Assembly (NCBI RefSeq): GCF_036588685.1
Contig: NC_086376.1
Coordinates: 17,664,411-17,728,410, forward strand
Direction: 5' to 3'
DNA length: 64,000 bases
Origin: Mytilus trossulus
Taxonomy: Eukaryota > Mollusca > Bivalvia > Mytilida > Mytilidae
Positions 1 through 12,400 of this stretch are shown in pieces. Within the stretch, counting starts at the first letter, position 1, and each line of letters opens with the position of its first letter. A model generated the notes under the pieces. The model was not told the origin of the DNA and made no database searches. It saw only the letters and a list, made by a program, of their open reading frames with translations. The position numbers and the translations under genes are program-made.

Positions 1-344
1 GAGTTTAATTACTGTTACATCTAATGTCATGATGATTGCTGCTGATATTGATATCATTGATTCCTTTATTTGAAAAGTGAAATGGAAGTAATTTTCCATA
101 TTCATCGTGATATGGTTCTGATCTTAATGGTTTAAATAGACGAAAAAGTGCAACATAACAAATTATTCTAACTACTTTGCATATTGGGGAAAACATCCAA
201 GTGCATAATCTTTCAAACAGTTCAAAGATAGTTAACTCTAGCAATTTTTACTGCAAGATGTATTTGTTTTTATCAAGGTTTTTAGTTTAAACATATTTAT
301 TTAGAGTGGATTGGGAAACAAGTTTTGCAACTTATATTAATCCC
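1..344. other. No recognised feature
   Basis: AT-rich sequence at the window edge. A minus-strand open frame of 79 codons (5-244) has no recognisable motif, and I do not support it as a gene. Confidence 0.4.
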
Positions 345-600
345 TTTTCACTTTGCGGGTGCGAGTGCTGCCTTGCAGCGGCATTAGCCTACTCTTTTTC
401 GAAATCTACAAGGGTGTCTTTAACATGCAAGAGGTATGGCTCTCTCTTAACACGGGTCAGCCATTTATCGTCCCCTTCCGACGGACTATCATCGTTTCCT
501 TAGGCCCATACTCGCAAATGGTGTCAAGGCCGGGAGAGCCGAAAATTGAGTTCCTGAAATTTTATCCCAAACGGGAATCGAACCAGGAATCTTGTGTTAG
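345..600 (-). mobile_element. SINE-like fragment (tRNA-type B box)
   Basis: An island clearly richer in GC than its flanks. On the minus strand it contains GGTTCGATTCC (plus positions 574-584), a match to a tRNA/SINE Pol III B box. I could not find a matching A box upstream in minus-strand sense, so this is probably a truncated or decayed copy. Two short plus-strand open frames here look accidental. It could instead be a decayed tRNA pseudogene. Confidence 0.4.
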
Positions 601-1428
601 TAGTCCGATTCAAGGTTTTTGAAAGTCTTAATATAAAAACAGTTATAAAAAGGTTGACTGGAAATCTAAATTTATTAATATCAAATAAGAGATGGTGGTA
701 TCATTTTCCAGTTAGACAACTATCTTTGGTGCAGCTAGTGTTTTCAAATTTTGAATTACACCTAAAATCAGTTATGTAAAAAAAGTGGTATGATTAATAG
801 TATTATATTGGATATTTTTAGCGCCGATAAGTTCACACAAATCAAGGTAGGACAACGATATTAATGTTTGTTATGTGGTATGAAAATAAAAACAAAAACT
901 TAAGGGGGAAATGTCCCAATCCTATACTGAATGGCCTATGAAAGTTATCCAAAAAATGTCCAACTGTAAAGGAAAAAAACATATGATGTCCGTGTTCATA
1001 ATACTTATTTTTTTGTGGTGTCAGATTCTACCAAACCAAGAGTTTGGATATCTGCGAGAGCACAAAAAAAACCAATCAGGCCTATCGCTTAACGGTAATC
1101 TTTTAAATCATGTATGTCGCATTCCTTCGGCAAATCATGTATATATATGGAACGTTTGTCTTGCGATTTCGTGTTCCGCCTTTTGTTTTTGGACACATTC
1201 TCATTAATTCAGACAAGTGACTGAGAAAAGTTGACGAATCAGGTGTGCATCAAAGAACGTCTCGTCCTTTTTCTAAAAAAAAGTTCATCGGAAGATATTA
1301 AGACCTTGTCAGTTGACAATACTCTGTATCAACTTCACAAATGATACATGATAGTCTTGAAGTATAGATTCTGGGTACCTACGTTGTTTATCGTCTTAAT
1401 AACTTGCTATATGACCTGGCTCTGCACT
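601..1428. other. No supported gene
   Basis: AT-rich DNA. The 98-codon plus-strand frame at 911-1207 has no domain, no splice context and ordinary intergenic composition. Confidence 0.35.
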
Positions 1429-1572
1429 CAGTGGCGGATCCAGAACTTTTCATAAGGGAGGCCCGCTGACTGACCTAAGGGAGACCCGCCCAAGTCATGC
1501 TTAAGTGATTCCCTAAATAATCAACGAAATTTTTCCCTCAAAATGGTGGTTGGGCCCCTGGATCTGACTACG
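1429..1572. mobile_element. Short MITE with GGCGGATCCAG terminus
   Basis: Starts with CAGTGGCGGATCCAG and ends about 140 bp later in GGGCCCCTGGATCTGAC, a degraded inverted version of the start. The interior has the G/C-run layout (GGGAGGCCCGC, GGGAGACCCGCC) of this small non-autonomous family. The same terminus borders the larger element at 3590-4315. The superfamily cannot be told from the sequence alone. Confidence 0.45.
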
Positions 1573-2150
1573 GCACTTATATATCCCGTCATTGTGTTAA
1601 TGTTCTATGATCATTTTTGTAAGATTGCCTTTCATTTTTTGCTAATGTGCTTTGTCTATATGCCTTTTTGTGTTTATTGTTATACATCTGACGTGACTCT
1701 GTACTTAAACATCCCGTTATTGTGACATTGTGCTATTGTAATGTTTTGTATTTTTGCGTTTCATTTTTGCTACTGTGCTTTGGGTATATGCCATTTTGTA
1801 CTTCTTCGTTACATATTTGTTTGTTCTTATCGTAATTAAGATTATAACATCAATTGAATGTGGATTGTTGTACCTAGGCTTTTTTTATTTATTTTTACAT
1901 ATTATAACTTTGTTTTGTTCACACATCGTTGTCAAAAGGATATGATTCGACTGTCATACAAGTGAGAGGTTTAGCTACCTATTAAACCAGGTTTAATCCA
2001 CCATTTTCTACGTAAGAAAATGCATGTACAAATGTACCAAGTGCAAGTTTTTATCCATTCGTTTAATGTGTTTGCCTTTGCCTTTGCCTTTGCCTAGGGA
2101 CTTTCCGTTTTGAATTTTCATCAGAGTTCAGTACTTTTTTTTCTAAAAGA
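1573..2150 (+). repeat. Dispersed repeat, related copy at 42.2 kb
   Basis: The portion 1940-2150 (gactgtcatacaagtgag, gaggtttagctacc, gttcagtactttttt) is closely similar in order and orientation to 42195-42405. Upstream (1573-1930) is T-rich sequence that may be the decayed 3' part of a retroelement. A short TTTGCC tandem tract lies at 2071-2094. No intact coding frame is visible. Confidence 0.5.
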
Positions 2151-3589
2151 TCAAAGAGAGATAACTCTTGTACATTTTAATGACATTGTAACAATGCATA
2201 TAAAAAAAGCTGCAACATATTTTTTTCATTTCCAACCATTTTTTTTTTTTAAATGCGTCGACTTACATGAGAGATCTATCGATGATATGACTATGGAATA
2301 ATGCGACTATGGTACCATTTGAGTGCACTGCGTAGGACTTAGCGATGTGGCCACCATCTCCCCTTAAGTAAAATATTTTTGATAATGTTTATCCAAATCA
2401 TTTTTACTTGGAGTGGCAGGCATTATTTTGAAATATTCCAGCGAACTATATATAATATATCCGTCAACCAATATAAATATATTATATATCTCAAATGATG
2501 TCTAGCTGTTAGTACCTTCGGACCGTACATTTCAAATAAAGATACTTGTTATAAAAAATGGAAATTAAAAATACGTTACAAGAAATTATCATGGTGGTCA
2601 CTTGACGTACTCTCACATGCATTTGACAACCAATAGTGTATCCACGCGTACCAAGCTGTGCTTCAGTTGCACCACAACTGCTATAAGTTAATGTACACCA
2701 ACATAATTTTTTTTAATGATATAGAGTGATAAATTATGAATGCTAATTATGTGCCATAGTCACAGTTGCTAAACATTTAATTAATGTAAAATTTTCTTCT
2801 TTCTTGTACTTGACACCTTTACCTCGAAAGGTGTTAAATAAGTCAAAAATTCCTTGGTTCTATATTGCCCTATCACATTTGTGAAAAGAACTTAGTATTT
2901 ACTGTTTATTTTCAGTTTTTTTAGGATTCCTTTTTCGTATTTAAGTGAACCAAGATGGTCAAGTCCGACCTGAGACGTTGGGATGTACAGGGCGACCTTG
3001 CGATCCGACGGCTCAGTAATAAAAAAAAATAACTAATAAGGACCTGTCATCTCTTGCAATGTTCAAACCGACTACTTGAATCTTAAGTTTGCGTATAAGA
3101 GACAGCTGGTAATTAAGAGACCTGGTGACATGATGCAAACTTTAAATTCGACCTTGTGTCTTTCAGGGGATACTCGACTAGAGGTCCATTTCAAACTGAG
3201 GCAGATATGATGCAATTTACATGCCTTATATTATCCTACTGAATGCCGGAATATGTCCCTATATTGTGATCCAAAAACATTCATTAAAATCGAAAAAACA
3301 TTATTTTTTTTAAATTTTATACGGCGTTCAAATAGGGCACCGATATAGAAATATGATCCTACATAAACTTTTCTATATATATTTCTTTTTGTGCTTACAT
3401 TTTTTTCTTTGGTAATTATTCCTTAGTGCGTTTTCAGATTATTTTCATTCATTCAATGTGTTCTTGTTATTAATCTTACGATTTTACATTAACATCAGTT
3501 TAAACTGACATGTAACTCCCGAGTCACTCAGTTTCTTATATATCATAATACAGCATCGTAAAAATAAAAAAAAAGATGGGCGTCATAGG
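2151..3589. other. No supported gene
   Basis: AT-rich DNA with short palindromic AT stretches (for example 2440-2500). I see no coding exon or recognisable RNA gene. Confidence 0.35.
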
Positions 3590-4315
3590 CAGGGTCGGAT
3601 CCAGACCTTTTAAAAGGGGGGGGGGGGGTCCAACTACAGAACAGAACAGAACAGAACAGAACATATTTTATTTCCAATTAAGGGCCCACAAGGTGCATAC
3701 AGAGCATACATGAATAAGGAAAAAGAATATTGATTTGCATAGATACATAGATACGAACATTTGTTTACATACAGTAACAATACAATTACTAACTCATATT
3801 CACTTTAATAAATTTACCAACAGCATTAAGGACCTGATTGTCTTCACAGTTTAATAAATAAATAAATTATGCTGATTATCAAGTATAGAAAAATTTGGAA
3901 TTCTTTGGCAAACAAAATCAAAGTGAGCATCTCTATCTGATTTAAAATTTTCACAGTTAGTTAAAAAAATGGATTTCATCTTCAACACAGCCAGAGGAGC
4001 ATTTTTTTTACAAATTCTTTCATTTCGTGGAATATTTGAAAAACGTCCAACTTCAATTTGAAGCTTATGAGCAGAAATACGTAATTTGCATATAGATCTT
4101 CTAAAATCAAAATCCTTAATTAACGAAAGATAATTTTCTTAACCAAAATTCTGCTTAAATTTCACATAATTAAACAGTTTTCCATCAGAAGCTTTATTTT
4201 GGCTAGCATAACAATTGCTAATATATTTCTACATGTCCCTATTGAAATGCATTGATCGTCCCAAAAAAAGGGGTTCCGGGAGTAAACACCATGGATCCGC
4301 CACTGATAGTTAAGT
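3590..4315. mobile_element. GGCGGATCC-ended MITE split by a LINE
   Basis: The left end reads CAGGGTCGGATCCAGACC near 3591 and the right end ATGGATCCGCCACTGA near 4300-4314. They are inverted relative to each other. G/C runs (a poly-G tract at 3616-3627 and AAAAGGGGTTCCGGG on the right) flank the interior, as in the short copy at 1429. The middle is a LINE 3' fragment in reverse orientation, so this is a nested insertion. Confidence 0.5.
3636..4245 (-). mobile_element. 5'-truncated LINE fragment, 3' end
   Basis: Read on the minus strand, this encodes the carboxy-terminal end of a non-LTR retrotransposon ORF2. Pieces such as KLRISAHKLQIEVGRFSNIP, then FLTNC, then CQRIPNFSILDNQ appear in order but are interrupted by frameshifts and stops. 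The minus-strand 3' end carries AATAAAATATG followed by a (GTTCT)n tail, seen on the plus strand as the AGAAC tract at 3638-3663. A simple-repeat tail is usual for CR1/L2-like LINEs. The clade is not certain. Confidence 0.6.
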
Positions 4316-4779
4316 TAGAACATTAACTAAAAAGCCAGACTATTTCCCCCAAAAAAAAAATCCAAAAAAAAAAAATTAAAATCATAAATTTATAAGGAAA
4401 AAAATGTATTCCCTAACCTATGTCGCCATGCAGGTCATCTATATTCATTGTTTACTACTATTAAAAAAACGAAATCATTCACTTTGAATACACTTGAATA
4501 TAACAAAACATTCTATTATTGAACGTGGTTCCAAATAGAACATTAAAACAGTCAGCACTCTAAAAATCTACAAATTGCTCCCCCATTTCTTATCAAAAGG
4601 AAAGTGCGTCATCCTCCTCTGTCTCCGCTAAATAGATAAAACTTAACAAATACACAAGACTATATTACTGTACATCATGTTAAAATCAATATAGAGATTT
4701 TATGAGGTAAACAATGAGCGAAAATAATACATTCGACCGTCAAAATTGGTATCCAATGAACTAAATGTACACTTATAAA

Positions 4780-4972
4780 TATATTCGACCGTCCCCATTT
4801 TCGTTCCGTCCGCATCCGATTTCTTTTAACTGAATATTATAATTTTTGCAGCCGAAAGCCTCGAACTCACGAAATTGCATCCCAAATTACCAAATATGTC
4901 ATGAGCGAAATTTAGCCAAATAATCGTTATAAACGGATTAAACAGATAAATTACAACACTTGTGTATCGAAG
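4780..4972 (+). promoter_or_regulatory. Candidate promoter and non-coding exon of gene A
   Basis: A CpG-rich stretch in otherwise CpG-poor DNA (TTCGACCGTCC, TTCCGTCCGCATCCG) runs to a strong splice donor, ATCGAAG|GTAAGTTT, with the intron starting at 4973. The first coding exon of set A (9247) begins at a splice acceptor, so an upstream non-coding exon must exist, and this is the best candidate I see. The transcription start cannot be placed. CpG enrichment continues to about 5330. Confidence 0.4.
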
Positions 4973-5862
4973 GTAAGTTTGTCTACTGTGTAATGACACA
5001 CAAACAATGCTGAACGAGTGGTATTTATAGAACGATAAATTCGTGATGCGGATTCAGTATCGATTTTCTGTTTCCTGCCCGCACACAAAGAAATTATAAA
5101 TTCAAGGAAATAAACATGTATTTACATTCAATTTTGCCACATATACTGTGCATTTGTAATGGGGTTTGGGAGCTCAAGTAGAAGTGAATGTATTAATATT
5201 AAAATTGTCGAAAATTTTCGATTATTGAACCGTGCATCTGTAATCAATCCCGACCGAATTAGAAGAATCGATTAGGTATTTAGTAAAACACGGATACGTT
5301 CCCGGAGTACACACTTTTCGTACAATATTCTATCTTACTGTATATTTTATTCCTTTAAACATTAAATATATGCAAAATTGTTTTTATTATCCTGTCAGAG
5401 ATCTTGTCAAATGAAGGTTTTTTTATTTGTTTTACAGCTAATGGCCTTTCATGCATGACTAAGATTAAATTTGTCTTTAAAAAATGACATCATGACATAA
5501 TTTATCACAGTATAGATCTATGGTCACAAGGACAGTTTTGAAATCATACTGTCATGCTTGAAGTGACATTGTTTTAAATATCTAAATTGGGATAGATGTC
5601 CATGTGTTTTTCAATCATGACTTTTTAAATTGGGTTAATCTAATATAATGTATGATAATCAGTGACAGATTTTAACTTGAGGATCAGTTTGCCTTTAAAT
5701 CTATGCTTAGGCTCTACATTTAAATCCTGAAAAATGTGTACAGGCATTAAGCTTAATGCCTTAAATATAAATGTGAGTAAATAAAAGGCATTTATTCATT
5801 TAAATAAAAATATATTTGTTACATGATAAAAGTATGAGAACTGGGGCCTGTTTATCGAAACT

Positions 5863-6319
5863 GGTCCAAGACCACAATTGTCGTCCCTTGATTTTCGTTG
5901 TTCACGAATATAGTCCCTAGTGTTAACAGAGGGTTACTTGCCATTAATTTTTATACCCCTTCCAAATTTATCTCTCCATGTTTAATGCCTGAAATAAAAT
6001 TTGTAAGTAGGGGGGTGAAATTACACTGTAAAAAAATTTGGATCCAGAATTTTAAAGCAAAGTAGTGATTTGGTCCAGGTGAAAAAGGTTGAAAAATAGG
6101 ATTTCGGAAGCTGTCAAAAGATTTCAAGACGCCCTAAAGATAAAATTGTCCATATTTTGAGTTAGAGACCATGAAGTTTTCTATAATTTTGATATAATTT
6201 GTCCCAAAAGTAGTACAACACACTGTTAAAGTTTCATTGAGAAAGCGCAGGTGGGATTTTTTAAATTTTCATTTATGTTCTAAAAGAAATGCACTACGAA
6301 TTAATTGTGTTCTCGGACC
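5863..6319. mobile_element. 457-bp MITE, copy 1
   Basis: Bounded by GGTCCAAGACCACAATT at the left and AATTGTGTTCTCGGACC at the right, which are inverted repeats of each other with two mismatches. It is nearly identical to the copy at 7626-8076. Features such as GTCGTCCCTTGATTTTCG and GTAGGGGGGTGAAATTACAC occur in both at the same spacing. No coding capacity. Confidence 0.7.
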
Positions 6320-7625
6320 TAAGAGGTGCAGTCTGTAAATATAGAATCTGTACTTTGGCAACTTCCCTAAATGATTTGGTGATGTCAATTTGTCAAATAG
6401 CATGAAACTAAAGGATTTAAACTTTTATTCTATAGAATTTCTGCAAAAATGACCAATTTTGGCATTTTATGGTCAAAATAGGCATTTTAAGGCTTTTTCA
6501 ATATTGATGCATACATGGCATCCTGACTTTCTATCTGACAGGTTTTCATGTGTCAATACTTGTGTTTCTATGCCTTTATCTAGTTCTTTTACTTGTTTAT
6601 GAACTCAGAATCTACAGAAAAGAAGATTATCTCAGACAATATGTGCAAAATGTGTTGTATAAATGACCCTTGTCTAACGCCCTGTTTGGATGAAGTCAAA
6701 AGTGGGGTTCTTGGTACCTAAAATTTGAAGTCCACAATAAAGACCTCACTAAATTTGTACCAAAAGCACTTTACAATGTCTATTGTACCTGTTCCATTTC
6801 ACATAATATCTTTTTTTTTTCTTCTGTAGGATAGCAAGTGGTTAAAATATAAGCCTGTTGAGACTAAAATTGCATTCAAGTTTTTCACTAAAAAGCCAAA
6901 AATCTTTGTATCAGACCATACTGTCTGCAAGAAAAGTTAATTGCAAGAGCCTTTTTGTGCTCAGATTTGTTGTATCATGTCACATGAGTATATAAATGAT
7001 AAAAAAAGACACAACCTTATATTTCTTATAGCCTCAATATGTATTTTTTAGTGTAAATATGTGGCACGGCCTAAATTGACCCTTATTTTTTCCAGTCTTA
7101 CTTGGCTTAAGAACCTTTTAAACTAATATGATATGTTATTTGTAACTTTTCTTTCCATTTAAAGTACATTCAACACATATGTAAGGATTATTTATAACCA
7201 AAAAGCTTCACAAATTTAAAATTGCTGGAAAATATTACATCTTCATGTAAGGCCCCCTTTCATTGAAAAACCTCAATTTTTAGGCCCAGGCTGATATAAA
7301 TTTGACTTTTGAATAATTATGCTAAGTCTGATAAATCAAATGAGTACTCTATTGCTTTTAGTACATAATAAATGATATATTAAGACATTTAAAAGGAAGT
7401 TTTTTACAATATTTAAATTTTTAAAGCCCAACATGTTGATACATTGTAGTTGAAATTTTTCTATTTTAACGTCAAAATTTAACACGCAAAGATGAGTATA
7501 GAATTTAACATATTGTCTATAATATATATCTTATTGTTATGAAACTTTGCAAGCAGTGTTATAATTTATTAAGCTTTGGTCATACCAAGTTTTTTTAAGA
7601 TTTGTCAACTCTTTCTATCCTATTA
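6320..7625. other. AT-rich spacer between two MITE copies
   Basis: No open frame above background, no tandem repeat and no recognisable RNA gene. It lies within the putative first intron of set A if the 4973 donor is used. Confidence 0.35.
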
Positions 7626-8076
7626 GGTCCGAGACCACAATTGTCGTCCCTTGATTTTCGTTGTTCACGAATATAGTCCCTAGTGTTAACAGAGGATTAC
7701 TTGCCATTAATTTTTATACCCCTTCCAAATTTATTTCTCCATGTTTAATGCCTCAAATTGTAAGTAGGGGGGTGAAATTACACTGTAAAAAAATTTGGAT
7801 CCAGAATTTTAAAGCAAAATAGTGATTTGGTCCAGGTGAAAAAGGTTGAAAAATAGGATTTCGGAAGCTGTCAAAAGATTTCAAGACGCCCTAAAGATAA
7901 AATTGTCCATATTTTGAGTTAGAGACGATGAGGTTTTCTATAATTTTGATATAATTTGTCCCAAAAGTAGTACAACACACTGTTTAAGTTTCATTGAGAA
8001 AGCGCAGGTGGGATTTTTTAAATTTTCATTTATGTTCTAAAAGAAATGCACTACGAATTAATTGTGTTCTCGGACC
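7626..8076. mobile_element. 451-bp MITE, copy 2
   Basis: Terminal inverted repeats GGTCCGAGACCACAATT and AATTGTGTTCTCGGACC match over 17 bp with one mismatch. Compared with the copy at 5863, the main difference is a short deletion near 7756. Same orientation as copy 1. Confidence 0.72.
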
Positions 8077-8429
8077 AACTGTCCTAAGGTCAGTCCTATG
8101 AGAAATTCTTAGGACAGAAATCAGAATAAAGTTGGGAAAGACTTATGGCATGTCTCAGCATGCACATCCAAGCTATCTTAGGATTATCTGAGCTAGGATG
8201 TTCTAACCGCTGTATACAGTATAATATTGGCGTAAAAGAAAATAGCAAATGAAAAATATTAAATATTGAATCAAATTTAACCATAGTTATTATAAAAGAT
8301 TAATATTTAGAAAACAATTATTAGTTTTAAATTAAAAGTAATAAATAATTTTAATATTATATTTGTACACATAACATCTCTATGAAACAAAACATAATTT
8401 AAAACATGTAACTACGTTTTATGTTAAAA

Positions 8430-8530
8430 TTGAGAATGGAAAGGTGGAATATGTCAAAGAGACAACAGCCAGACCAAAGTGCAACAGCTGGAAGTCACCT
8501 ATGGGTCTTTAATGCAGCGAGAAACTCATA
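8430..8530. repeat. Dispersed mussel-type repeat fragment
   Basis: The stretch from GAGAATGGAAAGGTGGAATA through CAAAGAGACAACAGCC to GGGTCTTTAATGCAGCGAG resembles a short repeat I associate with Mytilus genomes. Only one copy is in this window, so the call rests on recognition. Confidence 0.35.
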
Positions 8531-9246
8531 TAAGAATTGAACGAACTAATTGTAAATACATTAAATTAAATAAATAATATGTAAAATCATTATATTATTA
8601 AACATGATAAAAAAAATACCAGTAACACTTCTTTCAAAAGATTGAGCTAGGTGGCTTGGTTGCATAGTGGTTTAAGAAGTCCTATATATATACTGTATCA
8701 TTAGTCTATCAACATAGTAGGGTCAAACTACATGTAAGTTGTCAGAACCTCAAACTAATTGTATCAGAAAATGTTTTAGTTCTAACTATAGCATTAAGCC
8801 CCAAAAAAGTCCCATCAAATCTATTTAACTTAAGAAAAACTCAAAATCAGCATTTTAATTTCTTATGGAAATTAACATTGGAAAGGGAGATAACTTGGCA
8901 AAAATTAGTCTTTTTTCCCCCAGTTATTGGTTAATTTTCTTAAAAGTCATGTAAAATATGATACTTTGTTGGGGTTATAAGTCATATTTGACTATATTAT
9001 ATAATCTTCTGCTCATGAACTGTACAAAACTAAAAGAAATGGGATTTTTTTTTAGTTTTTGCTGCACATTTTTCTGTTGAGTAGAAGAATTTAATGCCAT
9101 CAAGTATATCCTTTAAGATTAATACATGGTTTATTTTGCAATAGGTATTTTTGTTATTTTTGAAATGATTTGTACATATATCATATTTAAATAAAAACAG
9201 AAATAGTTGACTGCAAACCTTCTATTCACTTGTATCAACATTTCAG

Positions 9247-9464
9247 GAATCATGCCAAGTAAACGAAAGCATGGTAAGTCTTCAAGAACTCACATTTTCC
9301 AAAGATCAACTAGGGCTACAAGATCCAGAACAAGAAGTTGTTCACAACCTAAGGTCAAAGCACCAACAGAAACAGATGTTCCTGCAGAGAAACTTGAACT
9401 TCCTGTGGAAAATGGTACTGATATAACTGATTGCAACAGAGAAGAAGAGAATGATGAAAATCAT
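9247..9464 (+). CDS. Set A coding exon 1
   Basis: The acceptor ACATTTCAG ends at 9246, ATG is at 9252, and the donor CAT|GTATGT follows 9464. It encodes 71 residues: a basic, Arg/Ser-rich start (SKRKHGKSSRTH, RATRSRTRSCSQ) and then an acidic tail. The short 5' untranslated part shows that at least one upstream non-coding exon exists. Confidence 0.65.
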
Positions 9465-12400
9465 GTATGTTTATATCATAGGAAATTCATGGTGATAGAA
9501 AGAATGTATACATATTATTCAACCTACATAAAATTCATTGGGGACATTGGATTATTCCCCCTTGTTTAGTAATAAAGAAAATGTGGATACAAACAAAGAA
9601 AGATTTTGCCTATCTTCTATAGATTACAGGAAGTCCTTAATATTTAGAAAAAAAGCTACATGTATTAATAAATGTGATTGAATACCAGTTTGGTTTATTT
9701 TTCATGAGGCAATGTAAAAATAGGATTATTTTGGTTAATTTTTTTCTCTGTTCCATTCTGGACTAGAGAAAAATGGGTTACCTGTCATGTCTATAACTAC
9801 TGTGGTCCTGTGGATAATTATTTGTTGGAAACCAATTTTTGTAGATTTCGTTGATATAAGTGAACCATCATCACAGAATTCAGATATATTTAACATAAAA
9901 ACAAATTACATAGTTGCTTGTATCGGCTGTACTGAAAAACCATGAAGTCAAATATAAGTAGCAAGGAAATTGAATTTTACATTAATCCTCAAAATGGATA
10001 CTAATGAAAAAATTAAAAAATCTACAGTGCTTAAGGATAATATGGTACTGGGAACTTGAATGCATATTATATAATTGTTATAAAGATGATTTCATTGTCA
10101 TGTAGAGTCTGAAATCTGTCTAAATGACAAAATTGTACAATAAATCGGTACACTTTTTATTCAATAAATGATTTTTTTTTATAGACGGATGGAGAACCAG
10201 AGGAACAATCAACAGATCTTTTAAATGATAGTTTTGAAGAAAGCACTTTTGAAAAACAGGATGATAGATGTGAAACAACAACACAGAACGTTTCCTTGAC
10301 TACTAAAAACAGAAAATCTTTTGAATCTGGAGTTTTAAGTGAAGATGTGATAGAAGTTAGTCCATCCATTCCTGTCTTAAATCGGAGTAGAAATGTAGGT
10401 TGATCTTTAATAGTGTCAAACTTTTTTCTTACCTATCTTACATTTATAATTATACACATACCGGTATATATATGATAGGCTTTATCAACAATTTTTCCTC
10501 CATTTGTTTAAGTTAATATTATAGAACTTTACATTAAAAAGATATGTTCATTTTAAATTACATAAATTTCACCAATTTTTTTTCAAAAAAAAGTGAATAT
10601 AGCTTTAATTTTATAAATTATAAATATTGTGCGTGACTTTGGCTAAATCAATAAATAAAATCATTGGTTCTTTGCCATTATTGTCATCATCAGTCCAAAC
10701 TACTAAAAAAAATAAGTGTCAGCAGAGCAACATAAGTTTTTAGACATATTTTACTTACTTTGAAATTACAATTTATATATTCTGTCTAAAATTGCAGGCA
10801 TGTAGTATAAGTAAATGACTGTTATTACTTTGTAGCGAGCAAGAAGTCCAAGACGTGCACATCGTTACAAAAGTTACAGCCATGAAATGCTGGTCGCAGC
10901 ATACAAATGTGTCAAAGATTTAAAGATGCCAGTGAAAGCAGCAGCTCGTATGTTTGGCGTTCCTTCATCGACGTTACACAATAGAGTTCAAGGTCAAGTA
11001 CAAATTGACGATTCTATCCTCACTTCAGACGACATTACAAAAATTATCAAAAGAATCAAAAATGGGGAAGGACTAGATGAAGCATTTGCAGATTTAACTT
11101 ATGAGGTAAAAATCCTTATCTTAGTGTTGTTGGCTAACAGAAGAAGTAAGACATGAAGGTCTAAATTTGGCACTATAAATCAGACAATAATAATATAGTT
11201 AATCAAAGAGCAGAATGCTCTGAGGAATACCATTGCCTATATTTTCATTGACACCTGTATAGCAGTTCTGTAATTTTTCATTAAGCAAATGCGTAAGATT
11301 TGGCCAAAATTGAAAAGATCAAAGAGAAAAAAACAATAGATCATAGGTTAATGCCGCTAAAAAGCATGAACATGCGTGAGTCTAACGCATTTTTGGCAGC
11401 CCTGGTATAGCTGGATAGTATCATTTTCAAAACTAATTCAACTGCACATGTAAAATGTAATTTTCTTAATCTCAATAGTTACTCAACTTTAAAAATAGTC
11501 AATCCTGGATACAAGTGTATGAGCAATGTACTTATTGTACTTTATTTTTGTACTATCAATTCCAAGTTTACTTTCCATAGCATTCACTGAGAGTGAGAGA
11601 ACGTATTTCACTTCGTTTCTTATCACCGTTAATTCTAGGAGGAACCCCATTTCTAACTCTTTAAATATTTAATTTCCTTTGGGTCAGTGGGCATGACTCC
11701 TTTCCATACACACTCCTCTGTTTAAATTGCGATCGTTTTTAATAGAATACCACGTTTATCGACATTTTGATTTTGATTTATATAACCTCCCTTTCAGAAA
11801 TCCTCAGGGAGTAACCGAGTTTAGGATGAGAATATAACTTATATTACCTCTTTTTCAGAAATCTTCCGGGAGTTTAGGGCAAGAATATGTGATCCCTAGT
11901 GTTGAAGAGGACATTAATGATGATAATATTACAGAAAGTATCATGGAGAAAATGATTGCTGCTGGGGAAGAGAACACACCAATTAAAGTTAGTAGTCACA
12001 TAGCCCATATGTAATCTATTGTAGATACTTGTTTGACATCATACACTTTTAAAGGCAGCCTTAAAAGCAACCCGCTTTATATTTTTCTTTTCAATTTCCA
12101 AAGTTTCCTTATTAGAGACCGATGAAAAATGAATAAGAAAGCTTTTTTTTAAAGACCTGTTAAAAAAAAATCATGCATCATTTTTGCTGCTTGAGTGACA
12201 TTTAACCAAATTAATACTTTTCCGTGTAAGAACTTGCCTTTATTGATGATCTACAAACTTTTGAACAATTAAGAAGCTTTCACATGATATTTTGTAGGAG
12301 GAAGTTGTAGATCCAGAATATGAATACCAGTTGGATGGATCAATACAAGATGATGATGATGATAATACATCACTTCATAATATTAGTGACGAGGTAATAA

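Noticed and set aside
5..244. 79-codon minus-strand open frame
   Set aside because: No motif, no splice context and typical AT-rich composition. It runs close to the window edge, so a real exon cannot be excluded, but nothing supports it.
911..1207. 98-codon plus-strand open frame
   Set aside because: No domain or signal recognised; surrounded by repeat debris.
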